DNA of 64,000 nucleotides from Mameliella sp. CS4 (GTDB lineage Bacteria > Pseudomonadota > Alphaproteobacteria > Rhodobacterales > Rhodobacteraceae): NCBI RefSeq assembly GCF_019392335.1, contig NZ_JAHXRQ010000002.1, positions 369,374 to 433,373 of the forward strand, read 5' to 3'. The translations under genes and the position numbers were made by a program. Every line of letters starts with the position of its first letter. The first letter of the stretch is position 1. The notes beneath the pieces were generated by a model. The model was not told the DNA's origin, made no database searches, and saw only the letters and a program-made list of their open reading frames with translations. Of the stretch, positions 28,938-38,617 are shown piece by piece.

Positions 28938-29387
28938 ATGTCCCATCGTATCCTCTTTGTCTGCCTCGGCAACATCTGCCGGTCGCCCTCCGCCGAAGCG
29001 GTGGTCCGGACACGGGCAGAGGCGCGGGGTATGGCGTTGGAGCTGGACAGTGCGGGAACCGGGCGCTGGCATATCGGAGAGCCGCCCTATGCCGCGATGC
29101 AACAGGCGGCGCGTCTGCGCGGCTATGATCTGTCGGCCCTGCGTGCACGCCAAGTCACGCCGCGCGACTTCTCGCGTTTCGACCTGATCGTCGCCATGGA
29201 CGGGCAGAACCTTCAGGATCTGCGCGACATAGCACCGGTGACGGGCGGGGCAGAATTGTGCCTGATGACGGACTACGCCCCGTCCCTCGGGACAGACGAG
29301 GTGCCGGACCCCTATTATACAGGCGACTTCGAGGGCACGCTGGACCTGATCGAGCGCTGTGCCGAAGGGCTGTTGGATCAGTTGTAA
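28938..29387 (+). CDS. Low-molecular-weight protein-tyrosine phosphatase
   Basis: 149-residue cysteine phosphatase. The P-loop is C9-LGNIC-RS (VCLGNICRSP), with catalytic Cys9, and the general acid is the Asp in VPDPYYTGDF near residue 123. Length is normal. The ATG follows GGACCGTGAC, a weak ribosome site. It is divergent from cobB. Substrate could be a protein tyrosine phosphate or a small molecule. Confidence 0.94.
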   Translation: MSHRILFVCLGNICRSPSAEAVVRTRAEARGMALELDSAGTGRWHIGEPPYAAMQQAARLRGYDLSALRARQVTPRDFSRFDLIVAMDGQNLQDLRDIAPVTGGAELCLMTDYAPSLGTDEVPDPYYTGDFEGTLDLIERCAEGLLDQL

Positions 29388-29557
29388 AGCTGACGGGCCA
29401 CCAGCCAGGACACCGGCGCGGCGACGACGAACCCGGCGATGGCGGCTGCGACGATTGGGTAAAGCGTGACCTGCCCCGCAACCAGGGCGACAATGATGAA
29501 GGTCCCTGCCAGGGACGTCGAAATCAGGGAATATAGAAGGCTGGCGAGGCGAAGCAT
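29378..29557 (-). CDS. Small two-helix membrane protein (often mislabelled CTP synthetase)
   Basis: Predicted 59-residue protein with two hydrophobic helices (about residues 8-30 and 35-53) and a short basic start. Similar Rhodobacteraceae proteins are sometimes named CTP synthetase in databases, to my knowledge, but it has no relation to that enzyme. The end overlaps the phosphatase 3' end by 10 bases. Function unknown. Confidence 0.6.
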   Translation of the reverse strand: MLRLASLLYSLISTSLAGTFIIVALVAGQVTLYPIVAAAIAGFVVAAPVSWLVARQLYN

Positions 29558-29697
29558 GGAGCCCTCCGGACGTGCTTGATTTCGCGACATATATCCGTAT
29601 TCGAATGCGTAATCCTTGATCTGGGTCAGGCGCCGCTTGATTGGGATGGACGACTCTCGTAGTTTCGCGCCATCGAATTTGACCCAATGGATAGACC

Positions 29698-30561
29698 ATG
29701 CGCAAACTTGCCTTTCTGTCGGCCTGTGCCCTCGCCTTGGCGGGATGCGACCCGACGACCTACATTGCCCAGAGCAGCCGCGCCGAAGCGCCCGAGATTT
29801 CCTGTCTGACCCAGCCGCAGGGGGGCTGCAGCTTTAGCCAATCGCCGCTGCGGGTTCTGGATGAGCCGGTTGAACTGCCGCGACGCCCCTACAAGTTCTT
29901 CCCGACCGCCGACCCGCTGAATTTCGTCGATGCGCAGGGCAAATCCTGGAACGCCCCGCCGCGAACTCTGACCGATGGCGCCTCGATCCCCAAGATTTTC
30001 ATCAGCATCGTCGGTGATCCGACCTCGCCCGAGTATATCAATGCCGCGGCTGTGCATGACGCCTATTGCGGTGTCGGCAACGAGCGGGGACCGATGTATC
30101 ACCGTGCGAACTGGGAAGACGTGCACGTCATGTTCTATGACGGTCTGATCGTCGGCGGCACGCCAGAGATCCGCGCCAAGATCATGTTCGCCGCGGTCTG
30201 GTTGGGAGGTCCACGCTGGGCAGATCCGACGGGCGCGGTCGTCTCGACGCAGGGGCAGGGCGCGGCGCGTGGGCGGGCTTTCTACAATCCGCTCGACGCG
30301 GTCCCGGTCTGGGAGAAGCAGGGCGCGATGCGCAAGGCCAAGCGCTATATCGAGCGCAACCGCCCGCCGCTGCCACGGCTGATCGCCTATCTGCGCCGAC
30401 TTGAGAACGAGATGGTGCGCAACCAGATGCCCGACCCGGAGGATGAGTTCCAGCGATACGACGAGGAAGGGTTCTCCTATGATTTCTTCCTGGATGACCC
30501 GGGCATGGGTTATGACTATCCGGAAGTGATCGACCCGGCGCTTGGCGTCAACGGAACCTGA
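29698..30561 (+). CDS. DUF1353-type lipoprotein
   Basis: 287-residue predicted lipoprotein with the lipobox LALAGC, so Cys17 is the lipidated residue. The central region TLTDGASIPKIF...VHDAYCG matches the DUF1353 core (TDGaSIP ... HDxLC) seen in phage and bacterial proteins of unknown role. The C-terminus is acidic and aromatic. Likely anchored in the envelope. No partner is evident. Confidence 0.8.
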   Translation: MRKLAFLSACALALAGCDPTTYIAQSSRAEAPEISCLTQPQGGCSFSQSPLRVLDEPVELPRRPYKFFPTADPLNFVDAQGKSWNAPPRTLTDGASIPKIFISIVGDPTSPEYINAAAVHDAYCGVGNERGPMYHRANWEDVHVMFYDGLIVGGTPEIRAKIMFAAVWLGGPRWADPTGAVVSTQGQGAARGRAFYNPLDAVPVWEKQGAMRKAKRYIERNRPPLPRLIAYLRRLENEMVRNQMPDPEDEFQRYDEEGFSYDFFLDDPGMGYDYPEVIDPALGVNGT

Positions 30562-30653
30562 GCGTTTCGGCCTCCCTGCCTGATCCGGATCAAGGTCGCC
30601 TGCGCGGCCCTGGTCTATTCTGTCGCGAATGTGCGACGATCAGGGAGGAGCAT

Positions 30654-30932
30654 ATGATCACGCTGGACGATATCGAGGACATGACCTGCCTCACGCGCGA
30701 GGAGATCGAAGCGGTGGCCGAGCATGACCATCTGCCGGATGTCAGCGCCTCCTGCCTTGCCGAATACACGATGCACCAGCATCACGGCGCCGCGAAGGTG
30801 CAGCAGATGATTTGCGAGGACATCCGCGAGGCGCTGCACCGGGGGGACAAGGCGCACGCCAAGGAGCTCTACGGCGTGCTGCACCACTTTCTGAAAGAGC
30901 ATCCCGACGCGGCGCGCGGCGCCTCGTCCTAG
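30654..30932 (+). CDS. Conserved small cytoplasmic protein (92 aa)
   Basis: 92 residues, acidic, with LTREEIEAVAEHDHLPDVSA and a His-rich middle (YTMHQHHGAAKVQQM). No signal or membrane segment. A strong GGGAGGAG site precedes ATG 30654. Helical prediction and His content suggest metal or cofactor binding, but this is speculative. Its position before a cytochrome c gene may mean co-expression. Confidence 0.7.
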   Translation: MITLDDIEDMTCLTREEIEAVAEHDHLPDVSASCLAEYTMHQHHGAAKVQQMICEDIREALHRGDKAHAKELYGVLHHFLKEHPDAARGASS

Positions 30933-31022
30933 GGCGTCAATGGCCCTGCATTGATCCGTGTCATACCGCCCGGCGGCGCTTGCCCTCAGGGTGGGGGTCT
31001 ATTGGCAAGGGGAGGAAGAGCC

Positions 31023-31331
31023 ATGAGACGGATGTTGGCCATGATCGCCGCCACGGGCCTGGCGCTGCCGGTGGCGGCGCAGGACGTGGACTTGGGCCGC
31101 GAGATTGCCGAGGAACACTGCGTGCGCTGCCATGACATCGAGGATGGCGGCGCCATGAAGACCTACCCGCCCAGCTTCGATTCGATCTCGATCTTCCGGT
31201 CCGAGGAGCAGATCCGCGCGCGGGTGATCTTTCCCGACCTCCACAGCTCGATGCCCCAGTGGTGGACCTTTCTGACCATGAAACAGGTGGCGGACGTGGT
31301 GGCCTATATCTCGTCGCTGGAAGGGGGCTGA
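31023..31331 (+). CDS. Small periplasmic c-type cytochrome
   Basis: 102-residue mono-heme cytochrome c. The signal peptide (MRRMLAMIAATGLALPVAAQ) ends AAQ-D. The heme motif CVRCH lies near residue 38, and the axial Met could be in LHSSMPQWW near residue 79. GGGGAGGAAG precedes ATG 31023. It should act as a periplasmic electron carrier; its partner is unknown. Confidence 0.9.
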   Translation: MRRMLAMIAATGLALPVAAQDVDLGREIAEEHCVRCHDIEDGGAMKTYPPSFDSISIFRSEEQIRARVIFPDLHSSMPQWWTFLTMKQVADVVAYISSLEGG

Positions 31332-31356
31332 GGTCGTTCCAGGGGGCTTTGCCCCG

Positions 31357-31680
31357 TCAGGGTCCAGGGCAGATATAGACGATGGTCAGCCCCGGCCCGT
31401 CGAGCGATAGCGTATAGCTGGTGCCGACCTCGCCCCGGAACGCCGTGGGCTGCGGCTCGCTGCTGGGCGCGGGGCCGGGCAGGCTTTGCCCCGTGCTGGC
31501 ATGGATCACGACCTGCCCGGGACCAAGGTTGTAGAGCGTCCAAGTATGCGTGGGCGCTAGCAACGGGATGCGCTGGTCGGGGCTTTTCAGATCATGCCCG
31601 ATACACTCCCCCGGTTCCTGCGCGGCCAGCGGGCCGGGCAGGGCAAGAGTCAGCAGGGCGAGTCGAAGGGGCAGTCGCAT
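31357..31680 (-). CDS. Small exported protein of unknown function
   Basis: Predicted 107-residue protein with a signal peptide (MRLPLRLALLTLALPGPLAA, ending AAQ). The mature part has two cysteines, one near each end (GECIGH and IVYICPG), possibly joined by a disulfide, and beta-rich pattern. It is convergent with the cytochrome gene. No family recognised. Confidence 0.65.
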   Translation of the reverse strand: MRLPLRLALLTLALPGPLAAQEPGECIGHDLKSPDQRIPLLAPTHTWTLYNLGPGQVVIHASTGQSLPGPAPSSEPQPTAFRGEVGTSYTLSLDGPGLTIVYICPGP

Positions 31681-32089
31681 GAGGCCGGGACATTAGGGGT
31701 TTGCGCGCCCGGGGCAAAGGGGGATTCGGATAGGTCGAGAGGTCCCGGGGCAGGCCGGGGACGGAGTTGGCAGTGGCGGGCGGTGTGGCACACTGGAGAG
31801 GTGCGTTGAGACTCAGCCCGCTAAGCGGGAGTCCCTTATTTAGCGAGATCAACCGCCGCGGGGCCGAAGTCGGGCAGTCCGCCAACATGATGCCCGCTCA
31901 AAATCGGGCTCAGGCACAATACCCTTCAGTCCAGTTGTTTTAGCGATCTGTCACGTCATTGTGGGCGGCTATGGATACCTGAGTCCGACAGTTGAAAACA
32001 GCGTACATACAGGGTATTTCAGCTTGCCTTCTCGACTGCAGAGGGCCTAGTTTTTCACGGTTAGAAGGCATGACTGGAGGAGCGGCCGC
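31681..32089. other. Intergenic region leading into an AT-rich patch
   Basis: About 409 bases without a convincing gene. Up to about 31850 it is GC-rich and contains a CCCGC-TAA-GCGGG palindrome near 31818-31830. From about 31950 base composition falls sharply and remains AT-rich to about 32550. The change at the boundary fits horizontally acquired DNA. I see no RNA gene. Confidence 0.5.
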
Positions 32090-32344
32090 TTGAGTGGAAA
32101 TATTGGGGGTGATTGTAAGGTCGTCTTGAGGAAGGCCAAGTTGGGTTCAATGGTGGTCAATACTATCTTGTTTGGTTTTGTTCATGCCTATCTGTTGTAT
32201 AAGGTGGTTTTTGATATTGAGTTCCAGGATCATAGGATGTATCAAGTTTCTTTGATCATTGTTTTTATTGGCGGGCCAGTCGCGTTTATATATGAGATTT
32301 TAATGCTAAAGAGTCGATTGGAGAGGTTGTACAGTAAAAACTGA
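32090..32344 (+). CDS. AT-rich orphan membrane protein (84 aa, TTG start)
   Basis: Predicted 84-residue protein with two hydrophobic segments (about residues 21-41, VVNTILFGFVHAYLLYKVVF, and about 52-73). The start is TTG at 32090 with GGAGGAG 8 bases upstream. Base and codon usage (AT-rich third positions, ATA and TTA codons) differ strongly from all neighbours, which points to recent acquisition. No family recognised. The following 209 bases before lepA contain no clear gene. Confidence 0.55.
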   Translation: MSGNIGGDCKVVLRKAKLGSMVVNTILFGFVHAYLLYKVVFDIEFQDHRMYQVSLIIVFIGGPVAFIYEILMLKSRLERLYSKN

Positions 32345-32553
32345 ATTGGCGAATGTTTTTCGCGTCGATGCTTTATTCCAAAATTGACGAACGACCAGTT
32401 TCGTAATCGTACAATGCTTCAATACGAGTTCCGAGGTGGAAACGAGCCCTGATCTGTTCGTCAACCGGCACGGCTTGCAACACCCCACCATGTGGGCACG
32501 CGGAACCTGCTTCGCAGAACCCGCTTTCGCCCACCGTCACTAAAAATGGACGA

Positions 32554-34359
32554 TTACTCGTCCATCTTAAGTGCTGAGATAAACGCCTCCTGCGGGATCT
32601 CCACCTTCCCGAACTGGCGCATCTTCTTCTTGCCGGCCTTCTGCTTCTCAAGCAATTTCTTCTTCCGGGTGGCGTCCCCGCCGTAGCATTTCGCCGTCAC
32701 GTCCTTGCGCAGGGCAGACAGCGTCTCGCGCGCGATGACCTTGCCGCCGATGGCCGCCTGGATCGGGATCTTGAACATCTGGCGCGGGATCAGGTCCTTG
32801 AGCTTGGCGCACATGGCGCGCCCGCGCATCTCTGCCCGGTCACGGTGCACCATCATCGAGAGCGCGTCCACCGGCTCATCGTTCACGAGGATCTGCATCT
32901 TGACGAGGTTGTCCTCTCGGTAGTCCGTGATCTCGTAATCAAAGCTGGCATAGCCCTTGGTCACGGACTTCAGCCGGTCGTAGAAGTCAAAGACCACCTC
33001 GTTCAGCGGCAGGTCGTAGACCGCCATCGCCCGCCCGCCGACATAGGTCAGGTCTTGCTGCAACCCGCGCCGGTCCTGGCAAAGCTTCAGCACGTCGCCC
33101 AGGAACTCGTCCGGCACCAGGATCGTCGCCTTGATGCGCGGTTCCTCGATGTGTTCCACCTTCGAGGGGTCGGGCATGTCGGCGGGGTTGTGCAGGTCGA
33201 CCCGTTCCCCGTCGCGCATGAAGACGTGGTAGACGACCGAAGGCGCGGTGGTGATCAGCTCGATGTCATATTCACGCTCGATCCGGTCGCGGATGACCTC
33301 GAGGTGCAACAGCCCGAGAAAGCCGCAGCGGAAGCCGAAGCCAAGCGCGGCGGAGGTTTCCATCTCGTAGGAGAAGCTGGCGTCGTTCAGGGCCAGTTTC
33401 TCGATCGCGTCGCGCAGGTCCTCGAACTCGGAACTGTCGACCGGGAAGAGGCCGCAGAAGACCACGGGGATCGAGGGTTTGAAGCCCGGCAGCGGTTCGG
33501 CGCAGGGCTTCTTGTCATGGGTGATCGTGTCGCCGACCTTGGTGTCGCGCACCTGCTTGATGGAGCCGGTGAAAAAGCCGATCTCGCCCGGTCCCAACTC
33601 CTTGACGTCCTGCATCGCGGGGCGGAAGACGCCCAGCTTGTCGACGCCGTACTTGCCGCCGGTGCGCATCATGCGGATGTTGTCGCCCTTTTTCAGGGTG
33701 CCGTCCATGATGCGGATCAGGACGACGACACCGAGGTAGGGGTCATACCACGAATCCACCAGCATCGCCTTGAGCGGCGCATCGGGATCGCCACCGTGGG
33801 GCGGCGGCAGGCGCTTGACGATGGCCTCGAGCACGTCGGGGATGCCCAGCCCGGTCTTGGCCGAGATCAGGCAGGCGTCGCTGGCGTCGATGCCGATCAC
33901 ATCCTCGATCTGTTCGGCCACACGCTCGGGCTCGGCGGCGGGCAGATCGACCTTGTTCAGGACCGGGATGATCTCATGGTCGGCGTCGATGGCGGTATAG
34001 ACATTGGCCAGCGTCTGCGCCTCGACCCCTTGGCTTGCATCGACCACCAGCAGAGAGCCTTCGACCGCGCGCATCGAGCGGGAGACCTCATAGGCAAAGT
34101 CGACGTGCCCGGGGGTGTCGATGAGGTTCAGGATATAGGTGTGGCCGTCCTGCGCCGGGTAGTCGATGCGGACTGTGTTGGCCTTGATGGTGATGCCGCG
34201 TTCCCGCTCGATATCCATGGCGTCCAGCATCTGGGCCTTCATGTCGCGTTCGGCGACGGTGCCGGTAAGCTGGATCAGCCGGTCGGCCAGGGTGGATTTC
34301 CCGTGGTCGATGTGGGCGACGATGGAGAAGTTGCGGATGCGGGACAGGGGTGTGCTCAT
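32554..34359 (-). CDS. lepA: Elongation factor 4 (LepA)
   Basis: 601-residue translational GTPase that back-translocates or remodels stalled ribosomes. G1 is [15 protein letters not shown] near residue 13, and G2 is [12 protein letters not shown]3 is [11 protein letters not shown]4 is PVLNKVDLP, and the LepA C-terminal domain includes [20 protein letters not shown]. Start at ATG 34359 ([20 protein letters not shown]); the open extension upstream is a shadow of the neighbouring gene. Confidence 0.97.
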   Translation of the reverse strand: MSTPLSRIRNFSIVAHIDHGKSTLADRLIQLTGTVAERDMKAQMLDAMDIERERGITIKANTVRIDYPAQDGHTYILNLIDTPGHVDFAYEVSRSMRAVEGSLLVVDASQGVEAQTLANVYTAIDADHEIIPVLNKVDLPAAEPERVAEQIEDVIGIDASDACLISAKTGLGIPDVLEAIVKRLPPPHGGDPDAPLKAMLVDSWYDPYLGVVVLIRIMDGTLKKGDNIRMMRTGGKYGVDKLGVFRPAMQDVKELGPGEIGFFTGSIKQVRDTKVGDTITHDKKPCAEPLPGFKPSIPVVFCGLFPVDSSEFEDLRDAIEKLALNDASFSYEMETSAALGFGFRCGFLGLLHLEVIRDRIEREYDIELITTAPSVVYHVFMRDGERVDLHNPADMPDPSKVEHIEEPRIKATILVPDEFLGDVLKLCQDRRGLQQDLTYVGGRAMAVYDLPLNEVVFDFYDRLKSVTKGYASFDYEITDYREDNLVKMQILVNDEPVDALSMMVHRDRAEMRGRAMCAKLKDLIPRQMFKIPIQAAIGGKVIARETLSALRKDVTAKCYGGDATRKKKLLEKQKAGKKKMRQFGKVEIPQEAFISALKMDE

Positions 34360-34462
34360 GTCCTGCGATATGCTGTGGATGAGGGGTTTGGTCAAGTGGG
34401 GATGGGGTTGAGAGGCGGGTAAGGCTGTGTACTGTGGGGGCGGGCAGGACGGCACGGGTGAC

Positions 34463-35740
34463 ATGGAGTTCGAGGACCACGAAGGATTGGAGCGCTGGCT
34501 GAAATCCCAGAGCCACGAAGTCTGTGTCGCAATAGCCGCGCGTGCGGCGCTCCGTGCGCTTCGCGGGATCTTTGCGGATCGGTTTTGGAAAGGCGATGAA
34601 CCCGCGCGAAATGCGCAAGAACGCCTTGCTTTGATCAGCCATCGGTGCTGCGCAATTGCATGCACCGCCACGGTTTTTCCTGGTGACGAATTGCAGGCCT
34701 TCGCAGCCACAGCTGCAAAAGCAGCTTTCAAAGCGTCGAGCCGGGTCAAAAAGTTCAGTGCTAAGACCGTAAAGGCGAGGAATGTCGCATACGAGGCGGA
34801 GGTTGCGGACAATGCCGGCAACGCCGCGTGTTTTGCATCACATTGCTATGCGCATCCCTTGGAGGCCGCACATGCTGCGGCCTCTGCAGTGGCGTTTTCG
34901 GACGAGTTCGAACTTGCAGGCATGGACGCGGGACTGCCGGTGGGCATGATCTTGCAGCAGCCGCTTTGGTATGACTCCGCTTATTCAGAAGCGCTTTTGC
35001 CGTCGGATCTTGGTTCCCCGATTTATGACCGCGACCCACGTTTTGATTTCTTCAGGCGCTGGTACGACAGTATGGTGCGCGGCGCGCCGCTGGACTGGGA
35101 GTTGCAGCGCCGCGTGGCGCTGATCCCGCAGGAGACCTGGGAGGCCGGTGCGGATGCCGTGGCCGAGGCTATTGCGGAGATTGAAAAGGCTTGGAAAGCC
35201 GAGCAGCAAGGCGTCGAGCCTCGTAGGCCGGAATTCGAGCCGCGCCAAGTTACCCACCTCTTTGAAAACAAGATCATCGTTTCGGCAGGCATGTCGTCCC
35301 TCTCGTCTACCATCCGGCAGGAGTTTGAACGGTTCCGGGCGGAAACCGGCTTGAACGAAACGCCAGAGATGTTTGCGCCGCTGGAGGCCTTGCCTCACCG
35401 ATTGGACCGGATTTCTGAGATACTCACCATGCTGGAGCGGTCCGATGCGACGGAGCAGGCTCTGCGTGAGGAAATTGGCCGGTTGAATGCGCAGGTTGCA
35501 GAGCTTGAAAAGGAATTGGCCAAGGCGAAGGCGGATTGCGAGGCTTTGCAGAAGTCGTCTTGGGCCAAAATTGCCAAGGTCACTATCGCCGGAACTGGCC
35601 TGTTCGGATCACTAGTGACGGCGCTTTGGGTGGTTTCGGGCGACGAAGTCGGAGCCAAACAGAGGCTGGAGAATCTTCAGGAATACCGTGAGGCGTGGGA
35701 TTCCTTGTTCGGAAATACTCAACCGCCGTCAGCGCCTTAA
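34463..35740 (+). CDS. Unrecognised Ala-rich protein with coiled coil and C-terminal membrane segment
   Basis: 425-residue protein, no named family recognised. The N-terminal half is Ala-rich and helical ([40 protein letters not shown]). Residues about 190-250 hold a distinctive block, [19 protein letters not shown], followed by VALIPQETW. Residues about 330-385 form a coiled coil ([20 protein letters not shown]). A hydrophobic segment ([19 protein letters not shown]) lies near 390-408. The layout resembles a sensor domain linked by a coiled coil to a membrane anchor. ATG 34463 is preferred to an upstream in-frame ATG. It stands alone beside lepA and the AT-rich patch. Confidence 0.7.
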   Translation: MEFEDHEGLERWLKSQSHEVCVAIAARAALRALRGIFADRFWKGDEPARNAQERLALISHRCCAIACTATVFPGDELQAFAATAAKAAFKASSRVKKFSAKTVKARNVAYEAEVADNAGNAACFASHCYAHPLEAAHAAASAVAFSDEFELAGMDAGLPVGMILQQPLWYDSAYSEALLPSDLGSPIYDRDPRFDFFRRWYDSMVRGAPLDWELQRRVALIPQETWEAGADAVAEAIAEIEKAWKAEQQGVEPRRPEFEPRQVTHLFENKIIVSAGMSSLSSTIRQEFERFRAETGLNETPEMFAPLEALPHRLDRISEILTMLERSDATEQALREEIGRLNAQVAELEKELAKAKADCEALQKSSWAKIAKVTIAGTGLFGSLVTALWVVSGDEVGAKQRLENLQEYREAWDSLFGNTQPPSAP

Positions 35741-35790
35741 TTGGCCGGCCGGCGGGGTGAACCCCGCCCTACAGCCTTGGCAGCGGCGGC

Positions 35791-36411
35791 TCAGAAATCC
35801 CGTCGGAACGGCTCGTTCGCGGCCCAGGCGGCGCGGTCCATCACGTAAGGCGTCTCGCCGAAGTCCACGGCCCAAGTGTCGATAATGAATTCCTGACCTG
35901 TGTCCTTCTGAAAGATCGAGGCCACCGTATGGGTCCAGAACTCGCGCGTCATGAAGCCGATCGTGACGCGTTGGCCGGGGCGGTGGAACCGCAGGTCCCC
36001 GGCATCGTCCAGCATCTTGAGATAGACGGCGGTGTTCACCATCTCGTCGACGCAGTCCTGCGCCTTGACGCCCATCTGCAGGGTCGATCCGGCCCTGTCG
36101 CTGTCATACCCGGTCTTGCGCCCCACCATGACTTCCAGTCGGCGCAGGGTCTCGGCTAGGGCGCGGCGCTCGGCACCGGCGTTTCGCGGGCGGCTGCGCA
36201 GAGGGGTTCTGACGCTGGACCATTCGGCGGGGCTCAGCGACACCGCAACGCGTTTCCGGCAATTGTGGCTGCCGCAGACATGGAAGGCGGCGGGCGTGGG
36301 GTTGGCAACCCCGAAGCTCTGCCGCGCGCGGTCGAGGCCGCCGCCATCGACGTCGCAGCCGGCCAGTCCGAATGTGCCCAGGAAGCAGGCCAGTAAAGCC
36401 CTTCGCCGCAT
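35791..36411 (-). CDS. Lipoprotein of unknown function (206 aa)
   Basis: Predicted lipoprotein: MRRRALLACFLGTFGLAGCD contains the lipobox LAGC, with Cys19 lipidated. The mature protein has several Cys (HVCGSHNCRKR and QDCVDEM) and a C-terminal block with EFIIDTWAVDFGETPYVMDR. The long upstream extension is not supported. Envelope location; function unknown. Confidence 0.75.
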   Translation of the reverse strand: MRRRALLACFLGTFGLAGCDVDGGGLDRARQSFGVANPTPAAFHVCGSHNCRKRVAVSLSPAEWSSVRTPLRSRPRNAGAERRALAETLRRLEVMVGRKTGYDSDRAGSTLQMGVKAQDCVDEMVNTAVYLKMLDDAGDLRFHRPGQRVTIGFMTREFWTHTVASIFQKDTGQEFIIDTWAVDFGETPYVMDRAAWAANEPFRRDF

Positions 36412-36607
36412 TGTCGCAGGTCCTTCGTTTTCGGCGGTTCCTTGGCAAATGCACCCCCCGGGGGCAACTCTGCCCGGCCCGAGTGGCGCGCGGATGATGA
36501 GAAACGGCAACAGAATGCAGGCGCGCAACGGAGCCTCTGGCGGAATTCCGGACTGTGTTGGTGTGTTTCGCGCCTCTAGGGTCATCACAGTTGATTGGAG
36601 ATGTTTG

Positions 36608-36799
36608 ATGACCCGTACCCTTGCCTTCGCCCTCCTTGTCCTTGCCGGCCTGTTCACCGATGTGGCCGAGGCCGCGCCCGACGCGCGCAAGACCGCAGAT
36701 CGAAGCGCCCAGATCGACGGGTTTGCCGGGGCTTCGGGGACGGGCAAGACCGTCGCAGGCGGCTTTGCCAGTGACGGCGGCCTTGGCGGGACGCGCTGA
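36608..36799 (+). CDS. Small exported peptide (63 aa)
   Basis: Predicted signal peptide (MTRTLAFALLVLAGLFTDVA, cleavage near AEA-A) followed by about 41 residues rich in Gly, Ala, Thr and Ser with a GASGTGKTVAGGF stretch. The latter is a chance P-loop-like string in a short low-complexity tail. GGAG precedes the ATG. No family recognised. Confidence 0.5.
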   Translation: MTRTLAFALLVLAGLFTDVAEAAPDARKTADRSAQIDGFAGASGTGKTVAGGFASDGGLGGTR

Positions 36800-36861
36800 T
36801 CCCGGAAACCCGATGTTTACCTCGCCCGGCCTAGGGTGCCCCAGGCAAAAAGGGGCAGGCG

Positions 36862-38529
36862 ATGGCAAAGGTCGAGGCGGTCCTGGCGCGGGCCAGGTCA
36901 CATGAACGCAAGGGCGACACGGCAGGGGCACGTGCGCTTTGCCGTGACGTACTGTTGCGCTATCCCGGCAACGCGCGGGCGCGGGCCTTGATCGCGCGCC
37001 TGCCAGAGGCCGCGCCCTCGCAAGAGCTGTTGGAAAAACTGGTCGAGGCGCACAAGGACGGCGAAACGCTTCTTGTGGCCGAACAGGCGGCGCGCCTGCT
37101 GCCGATCTATCCCGAGAGTTATGTTCTCTGGCAGATCCACGGGGGTGTCCTGCTGGAACTGGGGGCCTACGCCCAGGCGGAAACCTCTTTGGCCCGCGCG
37201 GCAGAGCTGCGCCCGGACCTGGCGGAGGCGCGGATCAATCATTCGGTCGCTCTGCGCGCGGTTGGCCGCGTGGATGCGGCCGAGGCGGAGGCGCGCGCCG
37301 CGCTGCGGTTGTCGCCGGGCCATGCTGGCGCGACGATGGAACTGGCGGCGGTACTGGCGGAGAGGGGCGATCTGCCGGAGGCTGCCAGCCTGTGCCGGGA
37401 GGTGATCGCACAGGCTCCGCAGGTTGCCGTCGCGCACAACATCCTGGGCGTCTCCGCCTATGAGGAAGGCCGCTTTGATGAGGCGCAGGCCTGTTACACG
37501 CGAGCGATCGACAGTGCGCCGGGGTTTGCCGAGGCGCATCGCAACCTGGCCGGGCTGAAGCATTGGCAGGAAGAGGATGCGCAACTGGCGCAGATGCTGG
37601 CTTTGCATGAGGATCCGGCACAATCGCCGATGGACCGGGCGCGGATCTGTTTCGGGCTGTTCCATGTCTTTGACAAGCTGGGCCAGCCAGAGCGGGCCTG
37701 GCCCTACCTGGAACAGGGGAATGCCCTGCGCAAGGCGCTGATGGGATACGACATTTCGCAGGATCAGGCGCTGTTCGAACGGTTGGGCACACTGGATGCA
37801 ATGCCGTTGGAGGATGTCGCACCCGCGCCGGTCGTGCCGATCTTCATCCTGGGCATGCCGCGATCCGGGACGACCCTCACGGAGCAGATCGTCTCATCCC
37901 ATGCCCAGGTTGCGGGCGCTGGCGAACTCTCGCTCTTCGCGGACCTGGCGCGGGATTTCCTTTCGGGCGCGCCGGTCACGGAGGAGGCTTTGCAGGACCT
38001 GCGCAGGGGCTACCTGCAGGGGCTGGCGGCGGTGGGCGGTGGGGCGCGGTACGTGACCGACAAGATGCCGCACAACTTCTGCTTCCTGCGGTTGATCTGC
38101 GCCGCCCTGCCGGAGGCGCGGATCGTGCATGTGGTGCGGGACGCGCCCTCGGTCTGCTGGTCGAACCTGCGCCAGTATTTCACCGCGCAGTCGCTGGGTT
38201 ATTGCTATGACCTTGAGGACGTGGTGGCCTATTACGGGCTGTACCGCGACTGGACGGATCGGTGTGAGGTCGAGTGGCCCGGCAGGGTGCGGCCGCTGGA
38301 CCATGCCGCGCTGACCGCCGACCCCGAGGCCGAGACGCGGGCGCTGATCGCGGACCTTGGGCTGGAGTGGGATGCCGCCTGCCTTGCGCCGCAGGACAAT
38401 CGCCGCCGTGTGCACACCGCCTCGGCGGGGCAGGTGCGGCAGGCGGTCTACAAGGCAGAGCCCGATGCCTGGGCGCCCTATGCGCCCTGGGTCGGCAAAG
38501 CCTTTGCCCGGCTGCGCGTTGATTCTTGA
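36862..38529 (+). CDS. TPR-containing sulfotransferase
   Basis: 555-residue cytoplasmic protein. The N-terminal 280 residues form tetratricopeptide repeats (alternating Ala/Leu-rich helices such as VLLELGAYAQAETSLARAAE). The C-terminal part is a PAPS-dependent sulfotransferase: the 5'-PSB loop is FILGMPRSGTTLTEQIVSSH near residue 330, and the 3'-phosphate block is IVHVVRDAPSVCWSNLRQYF near residue 425. Fusions of this type are common in Roseobacter-group genomes and may sulfate surface or small-molecule targets; the acceptor is unknown. Confidence 0.9.
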   Translation: MAKVEAVLARARSHERKGDTAGARALCRDVLLRYPGNARARALIARLPEAAPSQELLEKLVEAHKDGETLLVAEQAARLLPIYPESYVLWQIHGGVLLELGAYAQAETSLARAAELRPDLAEARINHSVALRAVGRVDAAEAEARAALRLSPGHAGATMELAAVLAERGDLPEAASLCREVIAQAPQVAVAHNILGVSAYEEGRFDEAQACYTRAIDSAPGFAEAHRNLAGLKHWQEEDAQLAQMLALHEDPAQSPMDRARICFGLFHVFDKLGQPERAWPYLEQGNALRKALMGYDISQDQALFERLGTLDAMPLEDVAPAPVVPIFILGMPRSGTTLTEQIVSSHAQVAGAGELSLFADLARDFLSGAPVTEEALQDLRRGYLQGLAAVGGGARYVTDKMPHNFCFLRLICAALPEARIVHVVRDAPSVCWSNLRQYFTAQSLGYCYDLEDVVAYYGLYRDWTDRCEVEWPGRVRPLDHAALTADPEAETRALIADLGLEWDAACLAPQDNRRRVHTASAGQVRQAVYKAEPDAWAPYAPWVGKAFARLRVDS

Positions 38530-38617
38530 AGCTTATCCCTGTTTGACGCATGATGCGCCCGAGGGCAGTGCCGGGGAAGACGGAAAATCCGCGTCCGGGC
38601 AACGAGAGACAGGTGAG

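Noticed and set aside
29378..29557. CTP synthetase annotation carried by similar small proteins
   Set aside because: A 59-residue two-helix membrane protein cannot be that enzyme; the name is a database artefact as far as I can judge.
32845..34422. Plus-strand open frame opposite lepA
   Set aside because: lepA on the minus strand has all GTPase motifs; this one has none.
36608..36799. P-loop (GASGTGKT) suggesting an ATPase
   Set aside because: The string lies in a 63-residue exported low-complexity peptide too short for a nucleotide-binding fold.
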